64,000 bases of DNA from Burkholderia sp. BCC1644 (GCF_902833225.1 NZ_CADFEI010000007.1:186001-250000); one strand, 5' to 3'. Shown: positions 35,207 to 54,762, numbered from the stretch's first letter. The notes: a model not told the origin generated them from the letters alone. Translations and numbers: made by a program.

Positions 35207-37474
35207 TCACCAGTTGTATTTCGCGGTCGCGATCACGGTGCGGTCGGTACCGAAAACGCAGACGTTGTACGACTGGCAACCGCTGATGTAGTGGCGGTTG
35301 AACAGGTTCGTCCCGTTCACGGCGAAGCGCCAGTTACGCGTGTCGTAATGCAGGCCCGCGTCGAACAGCGTGACGCTCGAGACCGTCAGCGAGTTGTCGG
35401 CCGCCCCGGCCGACGCGCTCTGGTAGCGAATGCCGCCGCCGAGGCCGAAGCCCGCGAGCGGCCCCGTGTGCCACGTCCAGTCGGTCCACAGCGACGCCAT
35501 CTGGCGCGGACGCGGAATGTCGACCGGCCAGTTGTTGAGCGACACGTCGTTGGCCTTCACGTTCTTCACGTCCTGGTAGACGTACGACGCGATCACCGAC
35601 AGATTCGACGTGACCTTGCCGGTCGCGCTCAGTTCGATCCCGCGCGAACGCACTTCGCCGGTCTGGACCGACTTCGTGCCGGTATCGTCCTGGCTCGGCA
35701 GCGCCGACGTGAGCACGTTGGTCTGGTTGATCTGGTAGATCGCCGCATTCAGCATCAGGTTCTTGCCGGGCGGCTGCCAGCGCAGGCCGGCCTCGATCTG
35801 CTTGCCGCGCGTCGGCTGCGGCAGCCCGCCGCCGACCAGATTCACGCCGATCAGCGGGTTGAACGACGTCGCGTAGCTGATGTACGGCGACAGCCCGTAA
35901 TCGCCCTGGTACGTGAGGCCGACGCGGCCGGTGAACGCCGTGACGTCGGCCTTCGTCGACGTGCCGGCCGCACGGTCGTCCATCCGCATGTTGACCCAGT
36001 CCTCGCGGCCGCCGAGCGTCAGCGTCCAGCGGTTCCACTTGATCTGGTCCTGCGCGTACAGGCCGAACGTGTTCATCGTCGTGTAGGTGTTCGTCCGGTA
36101 CGTGGTGTCCGGATTCGAGAACACCGACAGCGTGACCGGCGTGTAGACCGGGTTGTAGATGTTCAGCGGCGGCGCGGCGGCGAGCCATTCGCTGTCGGTC
36201 GCGGTCTGGCGGTTGTACTGGAAGCCGAGCAGCAGCGTGTGCTGGAGCGGGCCCGTTGCAAAACGGCCTTCCAGGTTGTTGTCGATGTCGAAGCGGCTGT
36301 AGTTCATCTGGAACACGCCGGCCCAGCGCGACACGTCGGTCGTGCTGCCGTCGACGAAGCCGTTGCCGAACACCGAACCGTTGTCGAGCGACAGATGCAT
36401 CAGGCGGGTGTTCTGGCGGAACGTCCATGCCGGCGTCAGGTTCCGCTCGAACTGGTAGCCGACCGACCACTGCTTCTTGCGGTAGTAGTTGAAGCTTCCG
36501 TCGCCTTCGTAGACGTCCTTGTTGATCTGCCCGTTCGGGTTCGGCAGCACGGTGCCGACCGCCGGCAGGAAGTTCGACGAGATGTCGCCCCAGTCCTGCA
36601 GGTACGTCGCGGCCAGCGTCAGCGAGGTATCCGCGTCCGGGCGCCAGCGGAACGACGGCGCGAGCGCGACGCGCTGGTCGTTGTTCGGGCCCGTCAGTGC
36701 GTTGCCGTCGCGCGCGACACCCACGAACCGGTACGCGTACTTGCCGTCCGGGTCGAGCTTGTCGCCCACGTCGATCATGAACTGCTTGCGCGCGTAGTTG
36801 CCGATCTGCACCCCGGCTTCGCGCACGCGCTCGCCGTCGGCGAGCTTGGTCTGCACGTCGATGATCGCGCCCGGGTCGCCCGCGCCGTACAGCACCGAGG
36901 TCGGCCCGCGCAGCACGCTGATGCTGTCGATCATGTACGGATCGACGCGCCAGCTCGCGAGGTTGATCGTGTTCGGCACCTGCAGCCCGTTCACGTAGGC
37001 GGTCGGCGTGAAGCCGCGCAGCGCCGCGTACCAGTCCGAGCGGTTGTCCGAACCGTACGACGAGAAACCCGGCACGTAGCGCAGCGCCGCGTTCACGTCG
37101 GTGGCGCCGGTCATCTCGATCTGCTGCGCGGTGACGACGTTGATCGTCTGCGGGATCTCGTTGAGCGGCGTGTCGGTCTTGGTGCCGCTCCTGCTGCGCT
37201 TCGCGACGAGCCCGACCGTGCCGTCGCCGGCCGAGGCCGCGTTGACGGTGATCGCCGGCAGCGTGCCGTTCTGCGCGCCGGTCGACGTACTGGCCGCCGC
37301 GCCGTTCTGTGCACTGCTGGCCGACGCCGCGGCGCCTGCGTTCACGGCCGGCGCCGTCTGGGCGAATGCGTGCCCTGCCGCCGCCGTACCGAACGCCACG
37401 CTTGCCGCGGCTGCGATCGCACGCAAACGCGTGCCTGTTGCCCACTCCATCTTTCTCTGCTCCACTTTTTTCAT
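35207..37474 (-). CDS. orbA: Ferric-ornibactin TonB-dependent outer-membrane receptor OrbA
   Basis: The 755-residue protein has a signal peptide (hydrophobic core about 18-35, ending HAFAQ at about 38). The plug domain (about 85-200) has NEIPQTINVVTAQQIEMTGA, YVNGLQVPNTINLASWRVDP and ISVLRGPTSVLYGAGDPG. A 22-strand barrel follows, ending with the aromatic C-terminal TVIATAKYNW needed for outer-membrane insertion. It imports ferric ornibactin. The start MKKVEQRK has a GGAGA site upstream; ATG 8 codons further down is less likely. It lies between pvdA and pvdF in one minus-strand unit. Confidence 0.94.
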   Translation of the reverse strand: MKKVEQRKMEWATGTRLRAIAAAASVAFGTAAAGHAFAQTAPAVNAGAAASASSAQNGAAASTSTGAQNGTLPAITVNAASAGDGTVGLVAKRSRSGTKTDTPLNEIPQTINVVTAQQIEMTGATDVNAALRYVPGFSSYGSDNRSDWYAALRGFTPTAYVNGLQVPNTINLASWRVDPYMIDSISVLRGPTSVLYGAGDPGAIIDVQTKLADGERVREAGVQIGNYARKQFMIDVGDKLDPDGKYAYRFVGVARDGNALTGPNNDQRVALAPSFRWRPDADTSLTLAATYLQDWGDISSNFLPAVGTVLPNPNGQINKDVYEGDGSFNYYRKKQWSVGYQFERNLTPAWTFRQNTRLMHLSLDNGSVFGNGFVDGSTTDVSRWAGVFQMNYSRFDIDNNLEGRFATGPLQHTLLLGFQYNRQTATDSEWLAAAPPLNIYNPVYTPVTLSVFSNPDTTYRTNTYTTMNTFGLYAQDQIKWNRWTLTLGGREDWVNMRMDDRAAGTSTKADVTAFTGRVGLTYQGDYGLSPYISYATSFNPLIGVNLVGGGLPQPTRGKQIEAGLRWQPPGKNLMLNAAIYQINQTNVLTSALPSQDDTGTKSVQTGEVRSRGIELSATGKVTSNLSVIASYVYQDVKNVKANDVSLNNWPVDIPRPRQMASLWTDWTWHTGPLAGFGLGGGIRYQSASAGAADNSLTVSSVTLFDAGLHYDTRNWRFAVNGTNLFNRHYISGCQSYNVCVFGTDRTVIATAKYNW

Positions 37475-37496
37475 GCGGTCTCCGACCGCGCCTTTG

Positions 37497-38861
37497 TCAA
37501 AGAGCGAAAGCCATCCGGCCCGCGCTCACCCCGTTTTCTTGTCTTGCCTTGGCCGCGCCTTCGTCATGGGCGGGCGCGATCCCGTCTTCGAGCGACGCGC
37601 AGATCTCGTCCGCGCGGCGCGCCAGTACCGACAGCAGCGTGTCGGACAATCCGTGGCTGTCTTCGCAGCAGCCTTGCAGGTAGATGCGCGGCGCGAAGGT
37701 TTCGGGCGTCGCGAGCAGGTAGTCGCGCGTGACGTCGCCGCGCGTGAGCGCATCGCCCAGGTGCGGCGCGAGCCCTTCGAGCAGGGCCGAATGCGTGTCG
37801 CGGCGGTAGCCCGTCGCGAGCACGAGCGCGTCGAAGCGCTCGACGCGCGTGGCGCCGCTCATCCGGTCGCGCAGCGTCAGCTCGATGCGGCCGTCGGCGG
37901 TACGCACCGCGGCCTCGATCGCGCTGTTCGCGAGCAGTGCGTGGCGCGGCGTGCCGTCGATGCGCTGCAGGTACAGCATTTCGTAGATCTGCTCGATCAG
38001 CGGCCGGTCGACCACCGCATAGTTCGTGTCGCGATAGCGGTCGAGCAGCGCGCGGCGCGCGTCGTGCGGCTGGGCATAGACGACGTCGGTGAACTCGGGG
38101 CTGAAGATCTCGTTGACGAACGGGCTGTCGTCGGCCGGCTTCAGCGCGCCGGCACGCATCACGAGGCTCGCGTCGACGTGCGGGAAGCGGCGCGCGAGGT
38201 CGATGAACACCTCGGCCGCGCTCTGCCCCGCGCCGATCACCGCAACGCGGCGGCGCTCGCCGTCGGGCGATGCGACGAGCCGGTCGATATCGGTCAGATA
38301 CGACGACGAATGGATCACGCGGTCGCGGCCGAGCGCGGCGAACGCGTCCGGAATCGCAGGCGTGCCGCCGACGCCGACCGACAGTGCGCGCGTGACGCGC
38401 TGGCGCTCGTGGCCGGCCGCGTCGCGCGACAGCACGCGCAGCGCGTCGATCTTCGCGCCGTCGCCGCGTACCGGCTCGATCGCCAGCACGGTCTCGCTGT
38501 AGTGAACGCGGTCGTCGAACGCGTCGGCGACCCAGCTCAGGTAGTCGTGGAACTCGACGCGGGTCGGATAGAAGTTCTTCAGGTTGACGAATTCGTTCAG
38601 GCGGCCACGTTCGAACAGGTAGTTGATGAACGTGTAGCGGCTCTTCGGATCGCGCATCGTGACGAGATCCTTCAGAAACGAGATCTGCATCCGGCAGTCG
38701 TCGAGCAGCATCCCGCGATGCCAGCCGAATTCCGGCTGGCGTTCGACGAAGCAATGGGCGAACGTGCGCGCGCCGGCGCGCTCCGCGAGGCGCACGGCCA
38801 GCGCCAGATTCGACGGCCCGAAGCCGACGCCGATCAGGTCGAATACGGTTTCTCTCTGCAT
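37497..38861 (-). CDS. pvdA: L-ornithine N5-monooxygenase PvdA
   Basis: The 454-residue flavoprotein hydroxylates ornithine at N5, giving the hydroxamate precursor for both ornithines of ornibactin. FDLIGVGFGPSNLALAVRLA (residues 7-26) is the FAD-binding loop, VAVIGAGQSAAEVFIDLARR (about 208-227) the NADPH-binding loop, and LATGYRRDTHSALLEGL (about 358-374) the conserved ATGY region. It matches PvdA over the full length. The ATG at 38861 precedes the first motif directly. The gap to orbA is 22 bases, to orbK 32. Confidence 0.95.
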   Translation of the reverse strand: MQRETVFDLIGVGFGPSNLALAVRLAERAGARTFAHCFVERQPEFGWHRGMLLDDCRMQISFLKDLVTMRDPKSRYTFINYLFERGRLNEFVNLKNFYPTRVEFHDYLSWVADAFDDRVHYSETVLAIEPVRGDGAKIDALRVLSRDAAGHERQRVTRALSVGVGGTPAIPDAFAALGRDRVIHSSSYLTDIDRLVASPDGERRRVAVIGAGQSAAEVFIDLARRFPHVDASLVMRAGALKPADDSPFVNEIFSPEFTDVVYAQPHDARRALLDRYRDTNYAVVDRPLIEQIYEMLYLQRIDGTPRHALLANSAIEAAVRTADGRIELTLRDRMSGATRVERFDALVLATGYRRDTHSALLEGLAPHLGDALTRGDVTRDYLLATPETFAPRIYLQGCCEDSHGLSDTLLSVLARRADEICASLEDGIAPAHDEGAAKARQENGVSAGRMAFAL

Positions 38862-38893
38862 GTCTCAGCTTCCTTGTCGGTGAATCCGGCCCG

Positions 38894-39937
38894 TCAGACG
38901 TGACGGCCGGAGAAGAACGTCTCGCGCAGCGTGCGCATCCACAGCGGCTGCGCGTCGGCCAGCGCCAGACGGCGCTGCCGCGCGAAGCCATGCCGCGCGA
39001 GATGGTCGGCAACCCGCGCGTGGCCGGCCGGAACGGCACAGCCGACCGCTTCGGTACGCGGGTCGTCGAGAAACAGGTAATGCACGACGGACGGCAGCCA
39101 TCCGGCCACGCGATGCGAGCCGCGCCAGCGCGACTCGCCGACCAGCATCCGCAGCCCGCGGTCGTAGTCGCGCGCCGCAACGTGCGGCGCGAGCGCGTCC
39201 TCCTTCAGCCAGTACGCTTCGAAATACGCGAACGGTTCGCCGTCGAAACAGCCGACGAGCGGCGTCACGTGCGGATCGGCGTCGGGGGCGATACCTGGCG
39301 CGCCTGCCGTGCCGCGTTGCGCGGGCTGCGCGCCCGGCCAGCCGTCGCGCACGCGCGGCTCGTCGAACCAGCGCGCGAGTCGCGCGGTGTCCTCCGCCGG
39401 CTGCCATCCGCGCAACGTGAAGCGCACGCCGAGCGCCGGCAGGTCGCGTGCGTAGACCTCGCCGCGCGGTGCGGGCGGCCGGCGCGGGTGACGCCGGCCG
39501 TCGGTGAGCATCGGCAGCGTCGCGCACGGCAGATGCGTGCCGACGAGCCACAGGTCGGCCTGTTGCGCCCAGCCGTCACGCAGGCAGCGGCCGCCGTCGG
39601 CGAGCACGCCGCTCGCGCGCAGCGCATCGAGCGCGACCGCCGGCCACGCGGCCGGATCGAGCCGGATCGCCGCGTGGCGTGCGCTGTCCGAAAACGCCGC
39701 GGCCAGCGCAGCCAGCAGCGCACGGCGCTGGTCGGCCGGCGCCGCGCGATGGTTGTAAGCGACGAGGCGCAGCGCGCCGTCGTCGCCGAGTTGCGCGCGC
39801 AGCAGCTGCGCGCCGATGCCGTCGCCCTGCGCGACACGGATCTCCGTGCCGTCGCGCACCGCGAACAGGCCGTCCGCGAACGCGAGGCGGTACGTATCGA
39901 GCATCGTGAATCCGTCCGGACGCACTTCAGCCAGCAT
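38894..39937 (-). CDS. orbK: Ornibactin N-acyltransferase OrbK (GNAT, IucB-like)
   Basis: The 347-residue protein has an N-terminal half of unclear fold (about 1-150) and a C-terminal IucB-type acyltransferase domain (about 160-345) with GEVYARDLPALGVRFTLRGW, CFDGEPFAYFEAYWLKEDAL and HYLFLDDPRTEAVGCAV. It is a diverged paralog of OrbL in the same operon. One of the two probably adds the 3-hydroxy-acyl chain to the first ornithine. The ATG at 39937 has a perfect AGGAGG site and overlaps the orbJ stop by 11 bases; an ATG 11 codons upstream is less likely. Confidence 0.9.
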   Translation of the reverse strand: MLAEVRPDGFTMLDTYRLAFADGLFAVRDGTEIRVAQGDGIGAQLLRAQLGDDGALRLVAYNHRAAPADQRRALLAALAAAFSDSARHAAIRLDPAAWPAVALDALRASGVLADGGRCLRDGWAQQADLWLVGTHLPCATLPMLTDGRRHPRRPPAPRGEVYARDLPALGVRFTLRGWQPAEDTARLARWFDEPRVRDGWPGAQPAQRGTAGAPGIAPDADPHVTPLVGCFDGEPFAYFEAYWLKEDALAPHVAARDYDRGLRMLVGESRWRGSHRVAGWLPSVVHYLFLDDPRTEAVGCAVPAGHARVADHLARHGFARQRRLALADAQPLWMRTLRETFFSGRHV

Positions 39938-42900
39938 GGCGCGCCTCCTGTCCTGTTTCCGCTCGTGCATCGAGTCGTGCGCCGAGGGCCGCGAGCGTCG
40001 GCGACGCGAATACGTCGGCGACCGTCAGCGCGTGACCGGCACGACCGGCTGCGTCGACGAAGCGCACGACGTCGAACGACGTCGCGCCGGCTTCGAACAG
40101 GTCCGCATCGGGCTCGGGCGCGGCCGTCGCGAACGTGTCGGACCACAAGCCGGCGAGCACGACCGCCGCGTGCGACGACGGTGCGTGGCCCCGTGCTTCC
40201 GTGCTCGCGTGTGCGCTGGACGCGGCGTGCGCGGCGGCGCATGCGTCGGGCATGCCGAGCGCCGCTTCCGACGCGCCGGCGAAGCGGGCCACTTCATCGT
40301 GATAGACATCGACGAGCGCATCGACGAAACCGCGGTCGAGCAGTTCGTCCGCATACGAAAACGCAGCGCTCACGCGGCCGTCCGGATGCTCGACGACGTC
40401 CAGCTCCAGCGTGAACACGACGCGATGGCGCACGTCGTCGAATTCCGCAAGCGACAGGCCGGCCCAGTCGCGCGCGGCCGCGCCGGTCGGACGCAGGTAG
40501 TTGAACATCACCTGGAACAGCGGATTGGCCTGCGCGGTACGCGGTGCGCGCAGCGCGGCGACGACGTCGGCGAACGGCACGTCGGCATGCGCGTACGCGG
40601 CGAGCGCCGTGTCGCGCACCTGCGCGAGCACGTCCGCGCGGCGGGCAGCCGGGTCGATCCGCGTACGCACGACGACCGAGTTGATGAAGAGACCGAGCGC
40701 TTCGCGGGCCGCGTCGCCGGTCAGCTCACGCGTCGACGCAAGCACGCCGACCGGCTGGTCGGCCGCGCCCGTCGCGCGGAACAGCGCGGTATTGAGCGCC
40801 GCGTGCAGCAGCATCGGCAACGTGGCGTGCGCGGCCGACGCGGCGTCGCGTGCGGCGCGAATCAGGTGGGTGTCGAATTCGAACGCGATGCGGGCGGCCC
40901 GCCATTGCGGGTTGGCCGGCGCGCCCGCACGCTGCGGCAGCACGCGCGACGGCAGATCGGCCAGCGCATCCTGCCAATACGCGACGCGGGCAGGATTGCT
41001 CGACACCGGCAGCACGAGCGGCAAGGCCGGTTGGGCGGCTTCCAGCGCCGGCAACGCATCGCCTTGCACGTGGGCGACGTAGCGTGCGCGTATCGCGTCG
41101 AACCACCGATCGATCGATTCGCCATCCGACACGATGTGATGGACCGTCACCGACAGCACGTGGTCGTCCGCCGCGAGCCGCAGCACGCGGGCGCGCCACA
41201 GCGGCGTATCGGCCGCGAGGTCGAACGACGTCAGTGCGTCCTCGTCGGTCAGCACGGCGGCTCGAGCAAGCGCATCGGCTTGCGCCGACAGGTCGATCAC
41301 CGGCAGTTCGACCGAAACATCCGCATCGATCCGCTGGCCCGGCAGCGCGCCGTCGCGTGCAACGAGTCGCGCGCGCAGCGCCGGATGCACGGCCGCGACA
41401 TCCGAGAACGCCGTGCGCAGTGCATCGACGTCGAGCGGGCCGCGCACGCGCAGCGCGACCGGAATGTTGTACGCGGCGCTGTCCGGCTGCGCGCGCCACA
41501 GGAACCACAGCCCGAGCTGCGCGGGCGACAGCGGCCACACGCCATGTGCATCGGGCCTGGCCACCGCGACGCCCGGCGCCGTGGCGCCGGCATGCACGGC
41601 GCGCGGCGCATCGACCACCTGCAACGCGTACTGCGCCAGCACGGGCGCCTCGAACAGCGCGCGCACCGGCACGTCGCGGCCGAGCCGTTCGGCCACGCGC
41701 GTCGCGACGCGTACGGCGGCAAGCGAATGGCCGCCGAGATCGAAGAAGTGGTCGCCACGGCCGACGCGCTCGAGATTCAGCACGTCGCACCAGATCGCCG
41801 CGAGCGCGGCTTCGTCGCCGTCGCGCGGCGCCTCGTACGCGCGCTCGACGCGCACCGGCGCAGGCAGCCGCGCGCGGTCGACCTTGCTGTTCGCGTTGCG
41901 CGGCAGCGCGTCGAGCACGATCAGCTGCGCGGGCACCATGTAATCGGGCAGCGTGCGGCGCAGGTGCGCGTCGAGCGTCGCGGCTTCGACCGGCTGCGCG
42001 GCGGCCTGTGCATCGGCGGTCAGTTCGACATACGCGACGAGCTGCGCGAGCGCGCCCTGCCCGTGCACGACCGCGCACGCTTCGCGCACGGCGTCGTGCG
42101 CGGCCAGTTGCGCTTCGATCTCGCCAAGCTCGATGCGCAGCCCGCGCAGCTTCACCTGGTGATCGACGCGGCCGATGAAGTCGAATACGCCATCCGCGCG
42201 GCGGCGCACGAGGTCGCCGGTGCGGTACAGCCGCGCGCCCGGCGCACCGTACGGATCGGGCACGAAGCGTTCGGCCGTCAGCGCCGGACGGTCGAGATAG
42301 CCGCGCGCGACGCCGATCCCCTCGCCGCCCAGGTACAGTTCGCCGATCACGCCGACCGGCAGCGGATGCAGCCGCTCGTCGAGCACGTGCGCGGTGCGCG
42401 CGCCGACCAGCGTGCCGATCGGCAAATACGCGGCGTCGCCGAGTTTCGCGAGATCGTCGCCGGGCCGGAACATCCACAGCGTCGGCGTGATGACCGTCTC
42501 GGTCGGGCCGTAGCCGTTGACCACGCGCACGTTCGGCAGCGCGCGGCGCAGCATCGCAAACGCTTCGCGCGACGTCGCCTCGCCGCCGACGGTCAGCGAG
42601 CGCAGCGTCGGCGGCGCGCCGTGCGCGAGCGCCCATTCGGCGAGCTGCGCGGCGCAGCCGGGCGGCACGTAGGTCATCGTCACGCCGTCGCGGACCATCA
42701 TCGCGCAGGTCTGCGCGGGCGGCCACAGCACGTCGGCCGTCACCGACACGGCGGCGCCCGACATGTATTGCGAAAACCAGCCTTCGTGCGCGCCGTCGAA
42801 GTTGACCGACTGGAACAGCAGGAACACGTCGTCCTCGCCCGCGCCGTAGCGTTCGGCGATCGCCGCGCAATGCAGCGCGAACGACGCATGGTCGACGATC

Positions 42901-44912
42901 ACGCCCTTCGGCTTGCCGGTCGAGCCCGACGTGTAGATCGCGTAGGCCGCGTGGCCCGGCAGCACGTCCGGCAGCGCGATGTGCGCGGCTTCGTCGAGTG
43001 CAGCGACTTCATCGGCACGCCATACGCGCAGCGCCGGCAGCTCGGGCAGCGACGCGGCGCTCGCGCCGTCGGTCAGCACGTGCGCGATGTTCGCGTCGCC
43101 GACGATCTGCGCCAGCCGTTCGCGCGGATGCGCGGGATCGAGCGGCACGAACGCGGCGCCCGACTTCAGCACCGCGATCAGCGCAACGAGCAGGTCGACC
43201 GAGCGTTGCAGCGCGACACCGACGCGCATCTCGGGTCGTACGCCGGCCGCGACCAGATGGCGAGCCAGGCGCGCCGCGCGCGCGTCGACCTCGCCGCGCG
43301 TCAGCGCGCGGTCGATATCGGCGACGCCACGTGCATCGGGCCGCGCCTGCGCATGCGACGCGATGCGTGCATGCACGGGGACGAATGGCTCGGCGTCGGC
43401 CGCCCCTGCCGGCGCGTTCCACGCAAAGAGCTGCGCGCGTTCGCCGGCCGGCAGCCAGTCGAGATCGCCGACCGGCATGTCGGGGCGTGCAAGCGCATCG
43501 CCGAGCAGCGTGACGAAGCGCGCGGCCAGACGCGCGATCGCGTCGGCATCGAACAAATCGAGCGCATAGATGAATGCCGCGTCGAACGTGCCGTCGGGCG
43601 TCGCCTCGACGGACAGCGTCAAATCGAATTTCGCGGACGGCGTGCCGGACGGCAGCAACGCGGCCGCCGCCGCGCCGAGCGCCGGCAGCGCACGGCGTTC
43701 GCCATACGCGGCCATCACCTGGAACAGCGGATGGTGGCTCGCGCTGCGCGGCACGCCGAGCGCGTCGACTACCTGCTCGAACGGCACGTCCTGGTGCATC
43801 TGCGCGTCGACGAGCGCGCGCTGCGTGCGCGCGACCAGCGACGAGAAATCGCCGTGCGCGGGCACGTCGACGTCGATCGCCAGCGTATTGACGAAGAAGC
43901 CGATCAGGCCGGCGACTTCCGCGCGTTCGCGGTTTGCGGCCGGCACGCCGACGCAGATCCGTGCGTCGCCGGTCGCGCATGCCAGCAGCGCATCGAGCGC
44001 GGCGAGCAGCACGGCGAACGGCGTCGCGCCCGATGCAGCGGCAAAGGCACGCAGTTGCGCGCCGACGCGCGCGTCGAGCGAAAACACCTGACGCGCACCG
44101 CGCGCGCTGCGGCGCGCCGGCCTTGCGGCCGCGCCCGGCAGCGTCAGCACGCCGCGCTGTGGATCGAGCCGTTCGCGCCAGAACGCGAGCTGGCGATCGC
44201 GCTCGCCGGCATCGAGCCAGCGGCGCTGCCACAACGCGTAATCGGCGTACTGGATCGGCAGCGGCGCGAGCGGCACCGGCCGGTCGGACGCATACGCACG
44301 ATAGAACGCCGCGAGTTCTTCCAGCATCACGCCCGACGACCAGCCGTCCGACACGATGTGATGCACGGTCAGCGCGAGCCAGTGATGCGTCGCGTCGAAG
44401 CGCACCAGGTGCGCACGCACGAGCGGCGCCGCGCCGAGATCGAACGGCTCGGCTTCGTCGGCCGTCGCGACGGCTTCCGCGCGCGCCACGCGCTGTGCGT
44501 CCGGCAGCGCTTCGAGATCGGTTTCGCGCCACGGGCAGCGCAACGGCGCGTGGATCGTTTGCGCGACACCGTCCTGCGCTTCGTCGAAGGTCGTGCGCAG
44601 GGCTTCATGACGGGCAATCAGCGCATCGCATGCGAGCCGCAGCGCGTGCGCGTCGAGCGGGCCCGTCAGCGCCAGACGTTCGGTGATGTGATACGCGTCG
44701 GGCGCATCGATCAGCCGCGCGTGCAGCCATAGCCGCGTCTGCGCGAACGACGCCGGCACGCGTTCGCTGCGCGGCGTGCGCGGCGGGATCGGCAGCACGC
44801 GGAAGTCGATGCCGGCCGCGCCGAGCTTGTCGATGAAGACCGCGCGCTGCGCGTCGGGCAGTTGCGCGAAACGCGTCGCGAGCGCGAGCCAGTCGGGTTG
44901 AACCTTCGTCAT
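39927..44912 (-). CDS. orbJ: Ornibactin non-ribosomal peptide synthetase OrbJ (C-A-T-C-T)
   Basis: The 1661-residue synthetase has five domains in order: condensation (about 45-470; HHIVSDGWSS active site), adenylation (about 500-990; YTSGSTGKPKGVIVDH), carrier (about 1030-1090; HFFDLGGHSLAAVRV), a second condensation (about 1130-1540; HHIVSDGESIDRW), and a short C-terminal carrier-like domain (about 1585-1650; LFEAGATSFDVVRFV, with the Ser retained). The adenylation code read by eye is D-G-E-T-T-G-G-I-T-K, similar in its second half to codes for hydroxyornithine. It should add the last ornithine of ornibactin. No thioesterase is present; the terminal C-T pair may take putrescine as the releasing amine. 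Confidence 0.93.
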   Translation of the reverse strand: MTKVQPDWLALATRFAQLPDAQRAVFIDKLGAAGIDFRVLPIPPRTPRSERVPASFAQTRLWLHARLIDAPDAYHITERLALTGPLDAHALRLACDALIARHEALRTTFDEAQDGVAQTIHAPLRCPWRETDLEALPDAQRVARAEAVATADEAEPFDLGAAPLVRAHLVRFDATHHWLALTVHHIVSDGWSSGVMLEELAAFYRAYASDRPVPLAPLPIQYADYALWQRRWLDAGERDRQLAFWRERLDPQRGVLTLPGAAARPARRSARGARQVFSLDARVGAQLRAFAAASGATPFAVLLAALDALLACATGDARICVGVPAANRERAEVAGLIGFFVNTLAIDVDVPAHGDFSSLVARTQRALVDAQMHQDVPFEQVVDALGVPRSASHHPLFQVMAAYGERRALPALGAAAAALLPSGTPSAKFDLTLSVEATPDGTFDAAFIYALDLFDADAIARLAARFVTLLGDALARPDMPVGDLDWLPAGERAQLFAWNAPAGAADAEPFVPVHARIASHAQARPDARGVADIDRALTRGEVDARAARLARHLVAAGVRPEMRVGVALQRSVDLLVALIAVLKSGAAFVPLDPAHPRERLAQIVGDANIAHVLTDGASAASLPELPALRVWRADEVAALDEAAHIALPDVLPGHAAYAIYTSGSTGKPKGVIVDHASFALHCAAIAERYGAGEDDVFLLFQSVNFDGAHEGWFSQYMSGAAVSVTADVLWPPAQTCAMMVRDGVTMTYVPPGCAAQLAEWALAHGAPPTLRSLTVGGEATSREAFAMLRRALPNVRVVNGYGPTETVITPTLWMFRPGDDLAKLGDAAYLPIGTLVGARTAHVLDERLHPLPVGVIGELYLGGEGIGVARGYLDRPALTAERFVPDPYGAPGARLYRTGDLVRRRADGVFDFIGRVDHQVKLRGLRIELGEIEAQLAAHDAVREACAVVHGQGALAQLVAYVELTADAQAAAQPVEAATLDAHLRRTLPDYMVPAQLIVLDALPRNANSKVDRARLPAPVRVERAYEAPRDGDEAALAAIWCDVLNLERVGRGDHFFDLGGHSLAAVRVATRVAERLGRDVPVRALFEAPVLAQYALQVVDAPRAVHAGATAPGVAVARPDAHGVWPLSPAQLGLWFLWRAQPDSAAYNIPVALRVRGPLDVDALRTAFSDVAAVHPALRARLVARDGALPGQRIDADVSVELPVIDLSAQADALARAAVLTDEDALTSFDLAADTPLWRARVLRLAADDHVLSVTVHHIVSDGESIDRWFDAIRARYVAHVQGDALPALEAAQPALPLVLPVSSNPARVAYWQDALADLPSRVLPQRAGAPANPQWRAARIAFEFDTHLIRAARDAASAAHATLPMLLHAALNTALFRATGAADQPVGVLASTRELTGDAAREALGLFINSVVVRTRIDPAARRADVLAQVRDTALAAYAHADVPFADVVAALRAPRTAQANPLFQVMFNYLRPTGAAARDWAGLSLAEFDDVRHRVVFTLELDVVEHPDGRVSAAFSYADELLDRGFVDALVDVYHDEVARFAGASEAALGMPDACAAAHAASSAHASTEARGHAPSSHAAVVLAGLWSDTFATAAPEPDADLFEAGATSFDVVRFVDAAGRAGHALTVADVFASPTLAALGARLDARAETGQEARHAG

Positions 44913-44921
44913 CCGTCGTCC

Positions 44922-54593
<9,672 letters not shown>

Positions 54594-54663
54594 GTGCGTG
54601 AAGTCCTTCGGTCCGGCCGCTTCGGCCAAGTCTCGGGGCCGCTTGGGGCGGCTTCACTGGTGT

Positions 54664-54688
54664 GACGAACGACGCGGCCGATTTTTTA
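54664..54688 (-). promoter_or_regulatory. Probable OrbS-dependent promoter of orbI
   Basis: On the minus strand TAAAAAA begins at 54688 and CGTC begins at 54667, an offset of 21 bases, identical to those before orbH and orbE. The transcript would have a leader of about 65 bases before the orbI ATG. TAAA/CGTC elements are the known signature of OrbS (and PvdS-like) promoters. Confidence 0.75.
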
Positions 54689-54737
54689 CCGTTTTGCGCG
54701 CAAAGTGCGTGCGGCCGCGTTTTTTTGACGGTGCTGC

Positions 54738-54762
54738 TAAATATTTGCGTGGCCCGTTCGTC
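54738..54762 (+). promoter_or_regulatory. Probable OrbS-dependent promoter of orbE
   Basis: On the plus strand TAAATAT starts at 54738 and CGTC at 54759, again 21 bases apart; CGTCTATCAGG after it is identical to the orbH promoter. It diverges from the orbI promoter, with only about 50 bases between the two -35 elements. The leader to the orbE ATG is about 100 bases. Confidence 0.73.

Noticed and set aside
39816..44732. Very long open frame on the plus strand opposite orbJ
   Set aside because: It is the antisense of the NRPS gene in a GC-rich genome; its translation is Arg/Ala-rich with no domains, while the minus strand encodes clear C-A-T-C-T domains.
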